Source of the DNA: Oscillospiraceae bacterium
GTDB lineage: Bacteria; Bacillota; Clostridia; Oscillospirales; Oscillospiraceae
NCBI GenBank assembly: GCA_017438675.1
Contig: JAFRUW010000234.1
Span: forward strand, 1-7,083
DNA: 7,083 nt
Direction of reading: 5' to 3'
Shown: positions 1 to 5,243 of the stretch, piece by piece
How positions within the stretch are numbered: the stretch's first letter is position 1
How the letters are laid out: every line of letters begins with the position of its first letter
Notes under the pieces: generated by a model
The model's database searches: none
The model's input: only the letters and a program-made list of their open reading frames with translations
Told to the model about the DNA's origin: nothing
Program-made: the position numbers and the translations under genes

Positions 1-324
1 CTGCTTTGTGCCTGCGATGCGGTACATGGTGGGGATCATTAGCATGAGACCCTGGGAGGATGTAAAGGAGGTGGCAAAGGATCCGGACTCCAGTGCGCCG
101 TGGATAGCGCCGATGGCGCCGGCCTCAGACTGCATCTCAATAAGCCGGACAGGCTGGCCGAAAATATTCTTTCTCCCGTGGGCGGACCACATATCGGTCT
201 TTTCAGCCATGGGGGAGGACGGGGTTATGGGGTAGATAGCGGCAACGTCGGTAAAAGCGTAGGCCACGTAGGCCGCCGCCTCATTGCCGTCCATAGGGGC
301 GATTCTCTTCTTGTTGTCTGACAT
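1..324 (-). CDS. nifJ: Pyruvate:ferredoxin (flavodoxin) oxidoreductase, N-terminal part, cut by the window edge
   Basis: The 108 readable codons begin MSDNKKRIAPMDGNEAAAY and continue with AYAFTDVAAIYPITPSSPMAE-like sequence. The DGNEAAAYVAY block and the YPITPSSPMAE block (about residues 31-41) are hallmarks of PFOR domain I, the pyrimidine-binding domain that contacts thiamine diphosphate. Further on, the EMQSEAGAIGAIHGAL and SFTSSQGLMLMIP-type segments also match the family. The full enzyme is normally about 1,170-1,200 residues, so only about 9% is here. It oxidatively decarboxylates pyruvate to acetyl-CoA, reducing ferredoxin, in the cytoplasm of anaerobes. The start at 322-324 has an AAGGAG-type ribosome binding site 8 nt upstream (333-338) and the usual distance to the DGNEA block. 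Transcription comes from the consensus promoter at 414-442. Family assignment is firm; the symbol nifJ is by homology. Confidence 0.93.
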   Translation of the reverse strand, partial: MSDNKKRIAPMDGNEAAAYVAYAFTDVAAIYPITPSSPMAEKTDMWSAHGRKNIFGQPVRLIEMQSEAGAIGAIHGALESGSFATSFTSSQGLMLMIPTMYRIAGTKQ

Positions 325-413
325 TTGTTTTTCTCCTTCCGCCGCTTGTGTAAGCGCCCTTCGGGGCGTCTTGCCAATGCGGATTTTTTCACTCAATTGC
401 ACACGTAACCTTT

Positions 414-442
414 ATTATATATTTTTTATCTGATTACGTCAA
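414..442 (-). promoter_or_regulatory. Sigma-A-type promoter of the pyruvate:ferredoxin oxidoreductase gene
   Basis: Read on the minus strand, TTGACG (437-442) is followed after exactly 17 bp by a perfect TATAAT (414-419). The start point would be near 407, leaving a leader of about 80 nt before the start codon. That leader holds a small hairpin at 354-369 (CGCCC/GGGCG arms around a CGAA loop in the transcript). It is not followed by a T-run in that direction, so it is more likely a stabilising or regulatory hairpin than a terminator. Confidence 0.8.
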
Positions 443-463
443 CATTTGGTTTATTAATCTTTG

Positions 464-557
464 TTTTTATCGCCTGCTCGGCGGGCGCCCCATTTCTTTA
501 GTGTGAAAGAAATGGGGGAAAGAACACACCAAAGGCGTTCCCCCTTTGGAAACCCCC
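464..557 (+). repeat. Left end of the intergenic element: hairpin, pseudoknot-like hairpin, hairpin
   Basis: Hairpin A (472-486) pairs GCCTGC with GCGGGC around TCG, with one G-U pair. Hairpin B pairs CCCCATTTCTTT (488-499) with AAAGAAATGGGG (506-517), a perfect 12-bp stem with loop AGTGTG (500-505). The loop bases GTGTG (501-505) are complementary to CACAC (524-528), which would make an H-type pseudoknot. Hairpin C pairs CCAAAGG (529-535) with CCTTTGG (543-549), starting right after the CACAC strand. The motif ends in AAACCCCC (550-557). Pairing was found by eye; no folding energy was computed. Confidence 0.7.
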
Positions 558-910
558 TGTCGGAAACAACGGTGTCTTCCGGTCATTAAATATGCAGTAC
601 GTATATGTCATTGCGTCATCCCAAAACCTTAACAGGTTCTGCATATATATCGTCCGCTGAACGCTCCTGCTCAGTTACGGGAGAGCGGCAAAACCAAAAT
701 CCACTATCGCAGTAACATGGGGACCCCGCAAAAACATAGTTTTTGTGGGGAGAGGAGGAGCAGCGGAGCGGGAGAGCCCGACCGTTCAGGGGAGGGCGAG
801 CTTAGCGTAGCTTGTGACGACGAAGCGAGTTAGAAGCAGGCAGTATAAGACACGCTGTCTATCGTTTTCGCCAATGGTTATTCTGTGGCTGTGACTCACG
901 TTTAAAGGAA
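558..910. other. Non-coding, hairpin-rich interior of the element
   Basis: I see no credible gene here. Several dyads stand out: CGGAA/TTCCG at 561-581; ATATGCAG (590-597) with CTGCATAT (639-646), enclosing AACCT/AGGTT (625-638); CCGCT plus CTCCTG pairing with CGGGAG plus AGCGG at 654-688; a 12-bp stem with one G-T pair around a 3-nt ATA loop at 724-750; CGGG-AGAG-CCCG at 769-780; and AGACA-CGC-TGTCT at 848-860. The purine-rich run GGGGAGAGGAGGAGCAGCGG follows the 724-750 hairpin. Either the interior is transcribed as a structured RNA or these are remnants of nested small repeats. Confidence 0.55.
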
Positions 911-1018
911 GGGGTTCAAAGGGGAAACGGCATTATAAGCCGTTGCCTCTTTGCCGCCTCTTTTCCATATTTCTGGCGGGACAGAAATATGGTGCCTCGC
1001 GGCATGAGCGAATAAAAA
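911..1018 (-). repeat. Right end of the intergenic element: same folded motif, inverted
   Basis: Read on the minus strand, this repeats the left-end order. Hairpin A' (993-1004) is TGCC-GCGA-GGCA with a GNRA-type loop. Hairpin B' pairs CCATATTTCTG with CAGAAATATGG (965-975 and 982-992 on the plus strand), a perfect 11-bp stem with loop TCCCGC in the minus sense. Loop bases CCGCC (plus 975-979, using one stem base) are complementary to GGCGG (plus 954-958), again just inside the hairpin. Hairpin C' (917-953) is longer than in the left copy: CAAAG and GG arms, then AACGGC/GCCGTT around a 7-nt loop. AACCCC (plus 911-916) closes the motif. Base pairs change in a compensating way relative to the left end. 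Confidence 0.65.
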
Positions 1019-1061
1019 GAACAGGCAATAAAAAATAAATCACAAAATTTCAAAAAACCTA

Positions 1062-1090
1062 TTGACAAACCTGTCTACACATAGTAGAAT
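1062..1090 (+). promoter_or_regulatory. Sigma-A-type promoter of the blaI-blaR1 operon
   Basis: TTGACA (1062-1067) and TAGAAT (1085-1090) are separated by 17 bp. The predicted start near 1097 leaves a leader of about 55 nt before the blaI start codon. The operator dyads at 1074-1105 lie over the spacer, the -10 box and the start point, as expected for a repressor-controlled promoter. Confidence 0.8.
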
Positions 1091-1117
1091 GAGATCGTAG
1101 ACTACAAACAATAGACA
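1072..1117. promoter_or_regulatory. Likely BlaI-type operator: two dyads two helical turns apart
   Basis: TCTAC (1074-1078), five bases, then GTAGA (1084-1088) is a perfect dyad centred on 1081. GTAG (1097-1100), A, CTAC (1102-1105) is a second dyad centred on 1101. The 20-bp centre spacing puts both on the same DNA face. An outer pair, TGTCTA (1072-1077) and TAGACA (1112-1117), frames both. BlaI/MecI operators in other bacteria are short dyads built on TACA/TGTA-like half-sites, so the layout fits the family. Binding by this BlaI is inferred from position only. Confidence 0.65.
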
Positions 1118-1151
1118 ACCCGGCGCCGAGATATGTCAAGGAGGTAATTAC

Positions 1152-1511
1152 ATGAGCGAACTTAGACTTGGAGCGGTGGAGTCCCGCTTTGCGGACATAA
1201 TCTGGAAGAACGAGCCTATCCCATCCGGAGACCTTGCAAAGCTTGCGGAACGGGAGCTGAGCTGGAAGCGGACCACCACCTATACGGTTCTTAAAAGACT
1301 GTGCGAAAGGGGAATATTCCGGAACCTGAACGGCACGGTCACATCACTCATCTCAAGGGACGAATTTTACGCCATGCAGAGCGAAAAGTTCGTGGAAGAG
1401 ACCTTTGACGGCTCCCTTCCGGCGTTTCTGGCGGCGTTCTGCACCAGAAAAAAGCTGTCAGACAAGGAAATGGAGGAGCTTAAAAAGGTCATAGACAGCA
1501 TGGAGGGTTAG
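1152..1511 (+). CDS. blaI: BlaI/MecI/CopY-family transcriptional repressor
   Basis: This 119-residue protein has the usual BlaI length (about 120-128). Residues 1-65 form the winged helix: the opening LGAVESRFADIIWK segment, a helix around PSGDLAKLAE (24-33), and the recognition helix SWKRTTTYTVLKRLCERG (37-54) with the family T-T-Y/V-T-x-L-x-R-L pattern. The C-terminal 40 residues (FVEETFDGSLPAFLAAFC, then a charged helix) match the dimerisation and cleavage region; staphylococcal BlaI/MecI is cut before a Phe in this area, here perhaps A95-F96. It would bind its own operator as a dimer and be inactivated by BlaR1. AAGGAGG sits just upstream of the start. The end of the gene carries the blaR1 ribosome binding site. 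No beta-lactamase is adjacent, so its wider regulon is unknown. Confidence 0.9.
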   Translation: MSELRLGAVESRFADIIWKNEPIPSGDLAKLAERELSWKRTTTYTVLKRLCERGIFRNLNGTVTSLISRDEFYAMQSEKFVEETFDGSLPAFLAAFCTRKKLSDKEMEELKKVIDSMEG

Positions 1512-1657
1512 TCCATGGAAGCTATAATTACAAAGCTCCTGACCATGAGCGTCACGGGGAGCGTGGTCATACTGCTGGTTCTGGCGGCGAGACTGATGCT
1601 CAGGAAGATGCCCAAGGTATTTTCCTACGCGCTGTGGGCGGTGGTGCTGTTCAGGCT
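1502..1657 (+). repeat. Direct repeat copy 1: blaI end and blaR1 start
   Basis: This 156-bp segment matches 4475-4630 at 149 of 156 positions by my count, at a distance of 2,973 bp. It spans the blaR1 Shine-Dalgarno, the blaI stop codon and the first 47-48 codons of blaR1. Recombination between the two copies would remove or amplify blaR1 and the lipoprotein gene. Confidence 0.93.
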
Positions 1658-3353
1658 CATTTGCCCGGTGTCCTTCTCCACGGGACTGTCCCTGTTCGGG
1701 CTGTTCGACACAGAACAGGCGGTGACGGAATACACAGAACCCGTTCAGCAGACCGCTGCCGCACCGGTCGTGAACACACCGAGAGAAGAGATTCACGTAT
1801 CGGATGGCACGGTACACGAAGCCCCGGAGATCGAGGTCACGGCAAAGCCTGTGCGGGAGATCACCCCGGAGACGGTGCTGACCGTCGCATGGCTCACGGG
1901 AGCCGCGGGCATGGCCGGGTACAGCCTTGTGCGGTACTTACAGCTTCGCAAAAAGCTGACAGAGGCGGCGAGGCTTAGAGACAACATCTATCTGGCGGAT
2001 CACATCGACACAGCATTTGTACTGGGGATCGTGCGCCCTGAAATCTACATCCCCTCCGCAGTCAACGAAACCGAGCTCACCCACATAATCGCCCATGAGG
2101 AGCACCATATAAGGCGCTTCGACCATGTGACAAGGCTCTTAGGGTATCTCGCCCTGTGCGTACATTGGTTCAACCCCCTCGTCTGGGCGGCGTTCATCCT
2201 CTCCGGGAAGGACATGGAGATGAGCTGCGACGAAGCGGTTATAAAAAAGCTGGGAAAGGGTGAAAGGGCTAATTATTCGTTGTCCCTGGTTTCCCTTTCT
2301 GCCGGACGGCGTTTGATCGCCGACGTCCCCATCGCCTTCGCCGAGGGGGACACCAAAAGGAGGATAATCAACTTGAAAAATATGAGAAAACCAAAGACCT
2401 GGCTAAGCCTTGTGCTGGCCGCTGCCTGCCTGCTGTTCACAGTGGCGTGCGCCGCGAACCCGAAGCCCGCAGGTCAGCCCGCTTTAGAGGAAGCAGCGTC
2501 GGTTACAGAAACGGCAGTCATCACCGAACCCGAAGAAAAAGAATCCATAGTACTGGTGGACGACGTGCCCAAGGACACCTACGACGTGTTTGAGGGAGTA
2601 ACAACACCCTATGAGTTTTTCCGGAAGGTGAAGGCGGAGGATATCGATGATTTGAACGGGCACTTGCCCGATTATGGCAATACGTTCGCATTCCATCTGT
2701 ACAGCGATGAGATACTGGATAACTACAAGCAGAAGACAGCAGGCATTTTTAACGGCATTAAGGAATCCGAAATAAAAGTAATGCCTGAACCCCGGGCGCT
2801 TACGCAGGCTGACACCAACAATTACACAAATGACGGTATTATGACCGTTGAGTGTGATAAATGTTTTATTTGGATCCTGTATCACGATGACGGCTATGCG
2901 GAGCTTGCTTTTCAGACGCCCGACGACGCGAAAAGAGACGCAAATCCGGATTTGTTCGGAGACGGTAAAATTATATGGATTATCGAGAACGACGCCCTCA
3001 ACAGCTTATTTGAAGCGGAGAAGGGCAAGACCGGTCCCGAGGGACCGGAGGAAATAACGATCACCGAGGAGCCGGTGACATTTAAGGGTGAAGACGTCGG
3101 GAAATACATCCTCCTGACGGAGAATGACAGGCTGACCGTAAAGGTGTTTGCCCCTGACGGGTCGGGCTTTGACCTTGACAGCTATTTGAACCACCAGGAA
3201 GTGTGGCACAGTATCTGTCATGAGCTCCTGAATACAGAAAAGGTTGAAAACGGAACGGAATATGTTTTCGTTATCACCCACGCGGTCCCCGATATTGTTT
3301 TCCACATGTGCCCCGATCCTCTTCATGGCTGCACGGTGACAGTAAAAGCCTGA
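1515..3353 (+). CDS. blaR1: BlaR1/MecR1-family M56 membrane zinc protease sensor
   Basis: This 612-residue protein starts 3 bp after blaI; its Shine-Dalgarno GGAGGG lies inside the blaI end. Hydrophobic segments at about 9-28, 35-52, 121-141, 207-229 and 296-312 suggest several membrane passes. The M56 catalytic motif is HEEHH (194-198, an HExxH zinc site), followed by the family's FNPLVW (219-224) and EMSCDE (235-240), which should give the distal zinc ligand. A KPKTWLSL segment and a last membrane helix lead to an ectodomain of about 300 residues that does not look like the penicillin-binding domain of staphylococcal BlaR1. It holds IVLVDDVPK (345-353) and a CDKC pair (447-450). It should sense an outside signal and trigger BlaI removal. 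The ligand is unknown; beta-lactam sensing should not be assumed. The ectodomain is duplicated as the next gene. Confidence 0.88.
   Translation: MEAIITKLLTMSVTGSVVILLVLAARLMLRKMPKVFSYALWAVVLFRLICPVSFSTGLSLFGLFDTEQAVTEYTEPVQQTAAAPVVNTPREEIHVSDGTVHEAPEIEVTAKPVREITPETVLTVAWLTGAAGMAGYSLVRYLQLRKKLTEAARLRDNIYLADHIDTAFVLGIVRPEIYIPSAVNETELTHIIAHEEHHIRRFDHVTRLLGYLALCVHWFNPLVWAAFILSGKDMEMSCDEAVIKKLGKGERANYSLSLVSLSAGRRLIADVPIAFAEGDTKRRIINLKNMRKPKTWLSLVLAAACLLFTVACAANPKPAGQPALEEAASVTETAVITEPEEKESIVLVDDVPKDTYDVFEGVTTPYEFFRKVKAEDIDDLNGHLPDYGNTFAFHLYSDEILDNYKQKTAGIFNGIKESEIKVMPEPRALTQADTNNYTNDGIMTVECDKCFIWILYHDDGYAELAFQTPDDAKRDANPDLFGDGKIIWIIENDALNSLFEAEKGKTGPEGPEEITITEEPVTFKGEDVGKYILLTENDRLTVKVFAPDGSGFDLDSYLNHQEVWHSICHELLNTEKVENGTEYVFVITHAVPDIVFHMCPDPLHGCTVTVKA
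2357..2384 (+). promoter_or_regulatory. Possible internal translation start within blaR1
   Basis: AAGGAGG (2357-2363) is followed after 9 nt by an in-frame TTG (2373-2375) and, 6 nt later, by an in-frame ATG (2382-2384). Initiation here would give a protein of about 323-326 residues beginning MKNMRKPKTWLSL, then a hydrophobic stretch ending in FTVAC (Cys312 of BlaR1): a lipoprotein-like signal followed by the whole ectodomain. The neighbouring lipoprotein gene starts in the same way. However, AAA-AGG-AGG also encodes Lys-Arg-Arg at a position where related M56 proteins tend to have basic residues, so the match may be a by-product of coding. Confidence 0.3.
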
Positions 3354-3384
3354 AAGGAACAGTAACATAAAGGAGGGCTGTGAT

Positions 3385-4455
3385 ATGGCGATATTAAAAA
3401 AACCAAAAACGTGGTTAAGCCTGATCCTCGCCCTTGTCTGCCTGATCTTCACCGTTGCCTGCGGCACGAACCCGAAGGTGGAGAAGCCCCCGAAGAAGGA
3501 GGAAACGGCAGAAGCGGCGTCCGGGCTCCCGGAGGAACTCATTGAGGCCGCCGACGTTATATCAGACGGGGCGGGCGTACCGGTCTCCGCCTCACAGAAC
3601 ACCTCCCAGAGCGGGACGACCAACTCCGGGGGGAACAGCACTCAGCAGAGCGGAACGTCCGGCAGCGGGGACAAGAAGGATAAAAAAGACATCGTGCTGG
3701 TGGACGATGTACCAAAGGAACATCCTGACATCTTTGATGAGGCGGATACCCCATACGACGCGTTCCAAATGCTCACTGCCGACGCCATAGATCATCCTCA
3801 AATACGCGCGAAAATAAGCGGTGAATACTGGTCGGATATGTTTGTAAGCGCCGACAGGCTCGCCACATTACTCAAAGGGATCAGAGCCCACGAAATAACA
3901 AAATATAAAGAGAGTGAGATACCCGAATGGACGATGTTTGAGTCCGACGCGGAGCTTGATTTTGAGTGCCTGGGCACTCATTGCGATGTCAGCTTCTGGT
4001 ACGAACACGAATATGTGAACATGGGTATCTACACATACGAGTATAAAGCGGCAGAGATGAACAAGCCGGATTTCTACAACGCCATCAGGTGGAAGATAAA
4101 AAATGACGACCTGAACGACTACTTTGAGGCCTGTACGAAGCAATACGGCGGGCATGATGCGCCGGAGCTGATCGAGCTTTCAAAGGCCGGTTTCTCCGCG
4201 TCGGCGGATTCTATTACCGATTACTGGTTTGAGACCGATTCCGATATGATCACGCTGACCGTTGAAGGGACAACCGGTTCTGAAGGCGAACTGGTGGTTT
4301 ATGAACTCGGCCCCGAACCGGAGACGGAGATAGTTGAGCAGATCGCCGTCGGGGAGAACGGTTATGTATTGCCCTTCAAAAACAATCCGGGGCACCGGTA
4401 CAGGATCGTCTGCATGAATCTTAACAGCGGCAGGATCACTTTAAAAGCGGCTTAG
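3385..4455 (+). CDS. Putative lipoprotein, paralogue of the BlaR1 ectodomain
   Basis: This 356-residue protein has a basic start (MAILKKPK), a hydrophobic core and FTVAC with Cys26, resembling a lipoprotein signal, though Thr rather than Leu/Val stands at -3. A Ser/Gly/Thr/Gln-rich linker (about 68-102) follows, then a domain homologous to the BlaR1 C-terminus. Shared features are KPKTWLSL, IVLVDDVPK (103-111), TPY-x2-F, a cysteine pair (C195, C200), the I-x-W-x-I-x-ND-x-LN-x2-FEA block (about 234-249) and a similar -TLKA/-TVKA end. It is likely anchored outside the membrane and may bind the same ligand as BlaR1, as co-sensor, competitor or immunity-like partner; this is inference. AAGGAGGG lies 7 nt before the start, 31 bp after blaR1, with no promoter or terminator seen between, so it is probably co-transcribed. 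I do not recognise a named family for the domain. Confidence 0.8.
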   Translation: MAILKKPKTWLSLILALVCLIFTVACGTNPKVEKPPKKEETAEAASGLPEELIEAADVISDGAGVPVSASQNTSQSGTTNSGGNSTQQSGTSGSGDKKDKKDIVLVDDVPKEHPDIFDEADTPYDAFQMLTADAIDHPQIRAKISGEYWSDMFVSADRLATLLKGIRAHEITKYKESEIPEWTMFESDAELDFECLGTHCDVSFWYEHEYVNMGIYTYEYKAAEMNKPDFYNAIRWKIKNDDLNDYFEACTKQYGGHDAPELIELSKAGFSASADSITDYWFETDSDMITLTVEGTTGSEGELVVYELGPEPETEIVEQIAVGENGYVLPFKNNPGHRYRIVCMNLNSGRITLKAA

Positions 4456-4474
4456 CGATCTGCCGCAAGTGAAA

Positions 4475-4630
4475 GGAGGGTTAGTCCATGGAAGCTATAA
4501 TTACAAAGCTCCTGACCATGAGTGTCACGGGGAGCGTGGTCATACTGCTGGTTCTGGCGGCGCGGCTGATGCTAAAAAAGATGCCCAAGGTATTTTCCTA
4601 CGCGCTGTGGGCGGTGGTGCTGTTCAGACT
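4475..4630 (+). repeat. Direct repeat copy 2: duplicated blaR1 start
   Basis: It begins at GGAGGGTTAGTCC, which in copy 1 contains the blaI stop codon, so the duplicated unit came from a blaI-blaR1 junction. It differs from copy 1 at 7 positions in 5 codons. Four of those codons are synonymous and one is Arg to Lys. Similarity stops at 4628-4630. Confidence 0.93.
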
Positions 4631-4645
4631 GCTGTTCAACCCCCT
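4488..4645 (+). pseudogene. Truncated second copy of blaR1 (N-terminal fragment)
   Basis: From its ATG this frame reads the first two membrane segments of BlaR1 (MEAIITKLLTMSVTGSVVIL and on through WAVVLFRL) almost unchanged, with the ribosome binding site GGAGGG 7 nt upstream. After residue 48 it leaves the BlaR1 sequence, gives LFNPLKLF, then runs through the terminator hairpin at 4666-4699 and antisense to ruvX until a stop at 4815-4817. The zinc site and ectodomain are gone. The short FNPL stretch (TTCAACCCCCT, 4635-4645) is identical and in the same frame as the BlaR1 FNPL motif at 2169-2179, so an internal deletion joining the two is possible. A 109-residue membrane peptide could still be made, but function is unlikely. 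Confidence 0.8.
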
Positions 4646-4665
4646 GAAGCTTTTTATGAGCAATA

Positions 4666-4699
4666 GAAAACCTGAGATCGAAGTTGATCTCAGGTTTTC
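4666..4699. terminator. Bidirectional intrinsic terminator between the bla cluster and ruvX
   Basis: GAAAACCTGAGATC (4666-4679) pairs perfectly with GATCTCAGGTTTTC (4686-4699) around a 6-nt loop. The stem starts with A-rich and ends with T-rich bases in both directions, so it can end transcripts from either side. The ruvX stop codon lies 10 bp away (4709-4711), which fits a shared terminator for convergent genes. Confidence 0.85.
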
Positions 4700-4708
4700 G
4701 CGTTTGTG

Positions 4709-5119
4709 TCAGCTTATACTGTTCAGATACCCCTCCAGTATCAGGGTCGCCGCCACGGCGTCAACGGTGTTTTTGCGTTTTTTGCCCCGGCGGTTGTTGT
4801 CGGACAAAATGCGGTGAGCGTCAACGGTGGTGCGGCGCTCGTCCCACATGATCACCTCGAGGCCGGTCTTTTCACGGAGCAGCTCACCGAAGGCGGCGCA
4901 CTTTTCGGCTCTCGCGCCGGCTGTGCCGTCCATGTTCCGGGGATAGCCCACAACGAGCTTTTCCACACCCCGCGTCTTTACCTCCTCCGCGATGATCTCC
5001 GCCACCTTCAGTGTGTTGGGCTCATGGACAGTCCATGCGTCCCCCGCCAGTATCCCCATAGCGTCGCTGACGGCAATACCCGTCCTCGCGTCGCCGTAAT
5101 CCAATGCCATGATACGCAT
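4709..5119 (-). CDS. ruvX: Putative pre-16S rRNA nuclease / Holliday junction resolvase-like protein RuvX (YqgF)
   Basis: This 136-residue protein has the usual YqgF length and an RNase H-like fold signature. The opening MRIMALDYGDARTGIAVSD has the first catalytic Asp in LDYG (D7). VVGYPRNMDG (56-65) is the family G-x-P-x-x-x-D/N-G loop. WDERRTTVDA (92-101) holds the catalytic Glu (E94), and the end NTVDAVAATLILEGYL has the last catalytic Asp (D120). The family takes part in 16S rRNA 5'-end maturation and was earlier proposed as a resolvase. I chose the ATG at 5117-5119 because GGAGG (5128-5132) lies 8 nt upstream; the in-frame GTG at 5126-5128 overlaps that ribosome binding site. It is transcribed alone, divergently from rpmG. 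Confidence 0.93.
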   Translation of the reverse strand: MRIMALDYGDARTGIAVSDAMGILAGDAWTVHEPNTLKVAEIIAEEVKTRGVEKLVVGYPRNMDGTAGARAEKCAAFGELLREKTGLEVIMWDERRTTVDAHRILSDNNRRGKKRKNTVDAVAATLILEGYLNSIS

Positions 5120-5173
5120 CGTCGACACCTCCTTTAAAGCATAACGGAGCCGTTTCCTCTGGCTTTTCTATAA

Positions 5174-5202
5174 TTACTATACTTTACCGTCCGTTTTGTC
5201 AA
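5174..5202 (-). promoter_or_regulatory. Probable ruvX promoter
   Basis: On the minus strand, a perfect TTGACA (5197-5202) is followed after 17 bp by TAGTAA (5174-5179). An alternative -10, TATAGT (5176-5181), has a 15-bp spacer. The -35 box is strong; the exact -10 is uncertain. Confidence 0.55.
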
Positions 5203-5214
5203 GTTTTTCGTCAT

Positions 5215-5231
5215 GTTTTTTTGAAAAAAAC
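5215..5231. promoter_or_regulatory. Symmetric T/A tract between divergent ruvX and rpmG promoters
   Basis: G, seven T, G, seven A, C forms a perfect 8-bp-arm dyad centred on 5223. That centre is 21 bp from the inner edge of each flanking -35 box (5202 and 5244). It may act as an A-tract UP element for both promoters, or as a bent or hairpin-forming spacer. The sequence and symmetry are seen; the role is inferred. Confidence 0.45.
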
Positions 5232-5243
5232 GGAAATTTTTCA

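Larger units (their letters stand above)
464..1018. mobile_element. Structured ~555-bp intergenic element with diverged inverted ends (MITE-like candidate)
   Basis: This stretch separates two divergent promoters and has no convincing reading frame. The left end (464-557) and the reverse complement of the right end (911-1018) share one order of parts: TTTTTAT, a short GC hairpin, a long A/T-rich hairpin beginning CCAT or CCATAT, a GGAAAGA-like or GGAAAAGA stretch, a CAAAG hairpin arm, CCCCTTTG, then AACCCC. Arm sequences differ between the ends while pairing is kept. The ends point inward like terminal inverted repeats. The interior is rich in hairpins. No transposase is present, so if mobile it would depend on one elsewhere. 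No target-site duplication could be fixed. Alternatives are a structured non-coding RNA locus or two independently inserted copies of one repeat. Confidence 0.5.

Noticed and set aside
8..321. Plus-strand reading frames of 73-75 codons at the left edge
   Set aside because: They lie antisense to the clear pyruvate:ferredoxin oxidoreductase N-terminus, have no ribosome binding site and resemble no protein.
488..517. Intrinsic terminator at the 12-bp hairpin
   Set aside because: No T-run follows on the plus strand (GGAAAGAA follows), and its repeated, inverted counterpart at 965-992 fits a structural motif better.
464..1018. CRISPR array or complete insertion sequence
   Set aside because: There are no regularly spaced direct repeats and no transposase; only an inverted pair of structured ends is seen.
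5120..5128. GTG start for ruvX at 5128
   Set aside because: The GTG overlaps the only good Shine-Dalgarno, which is ideally spaced for the ATG at 5119, where the family N-terminus begins.
4706..5137. 143-codon plus-strand frame
   Set aside because: It is fully antisense to ruvX, which has all family motifs, and it starts just after the terminator.
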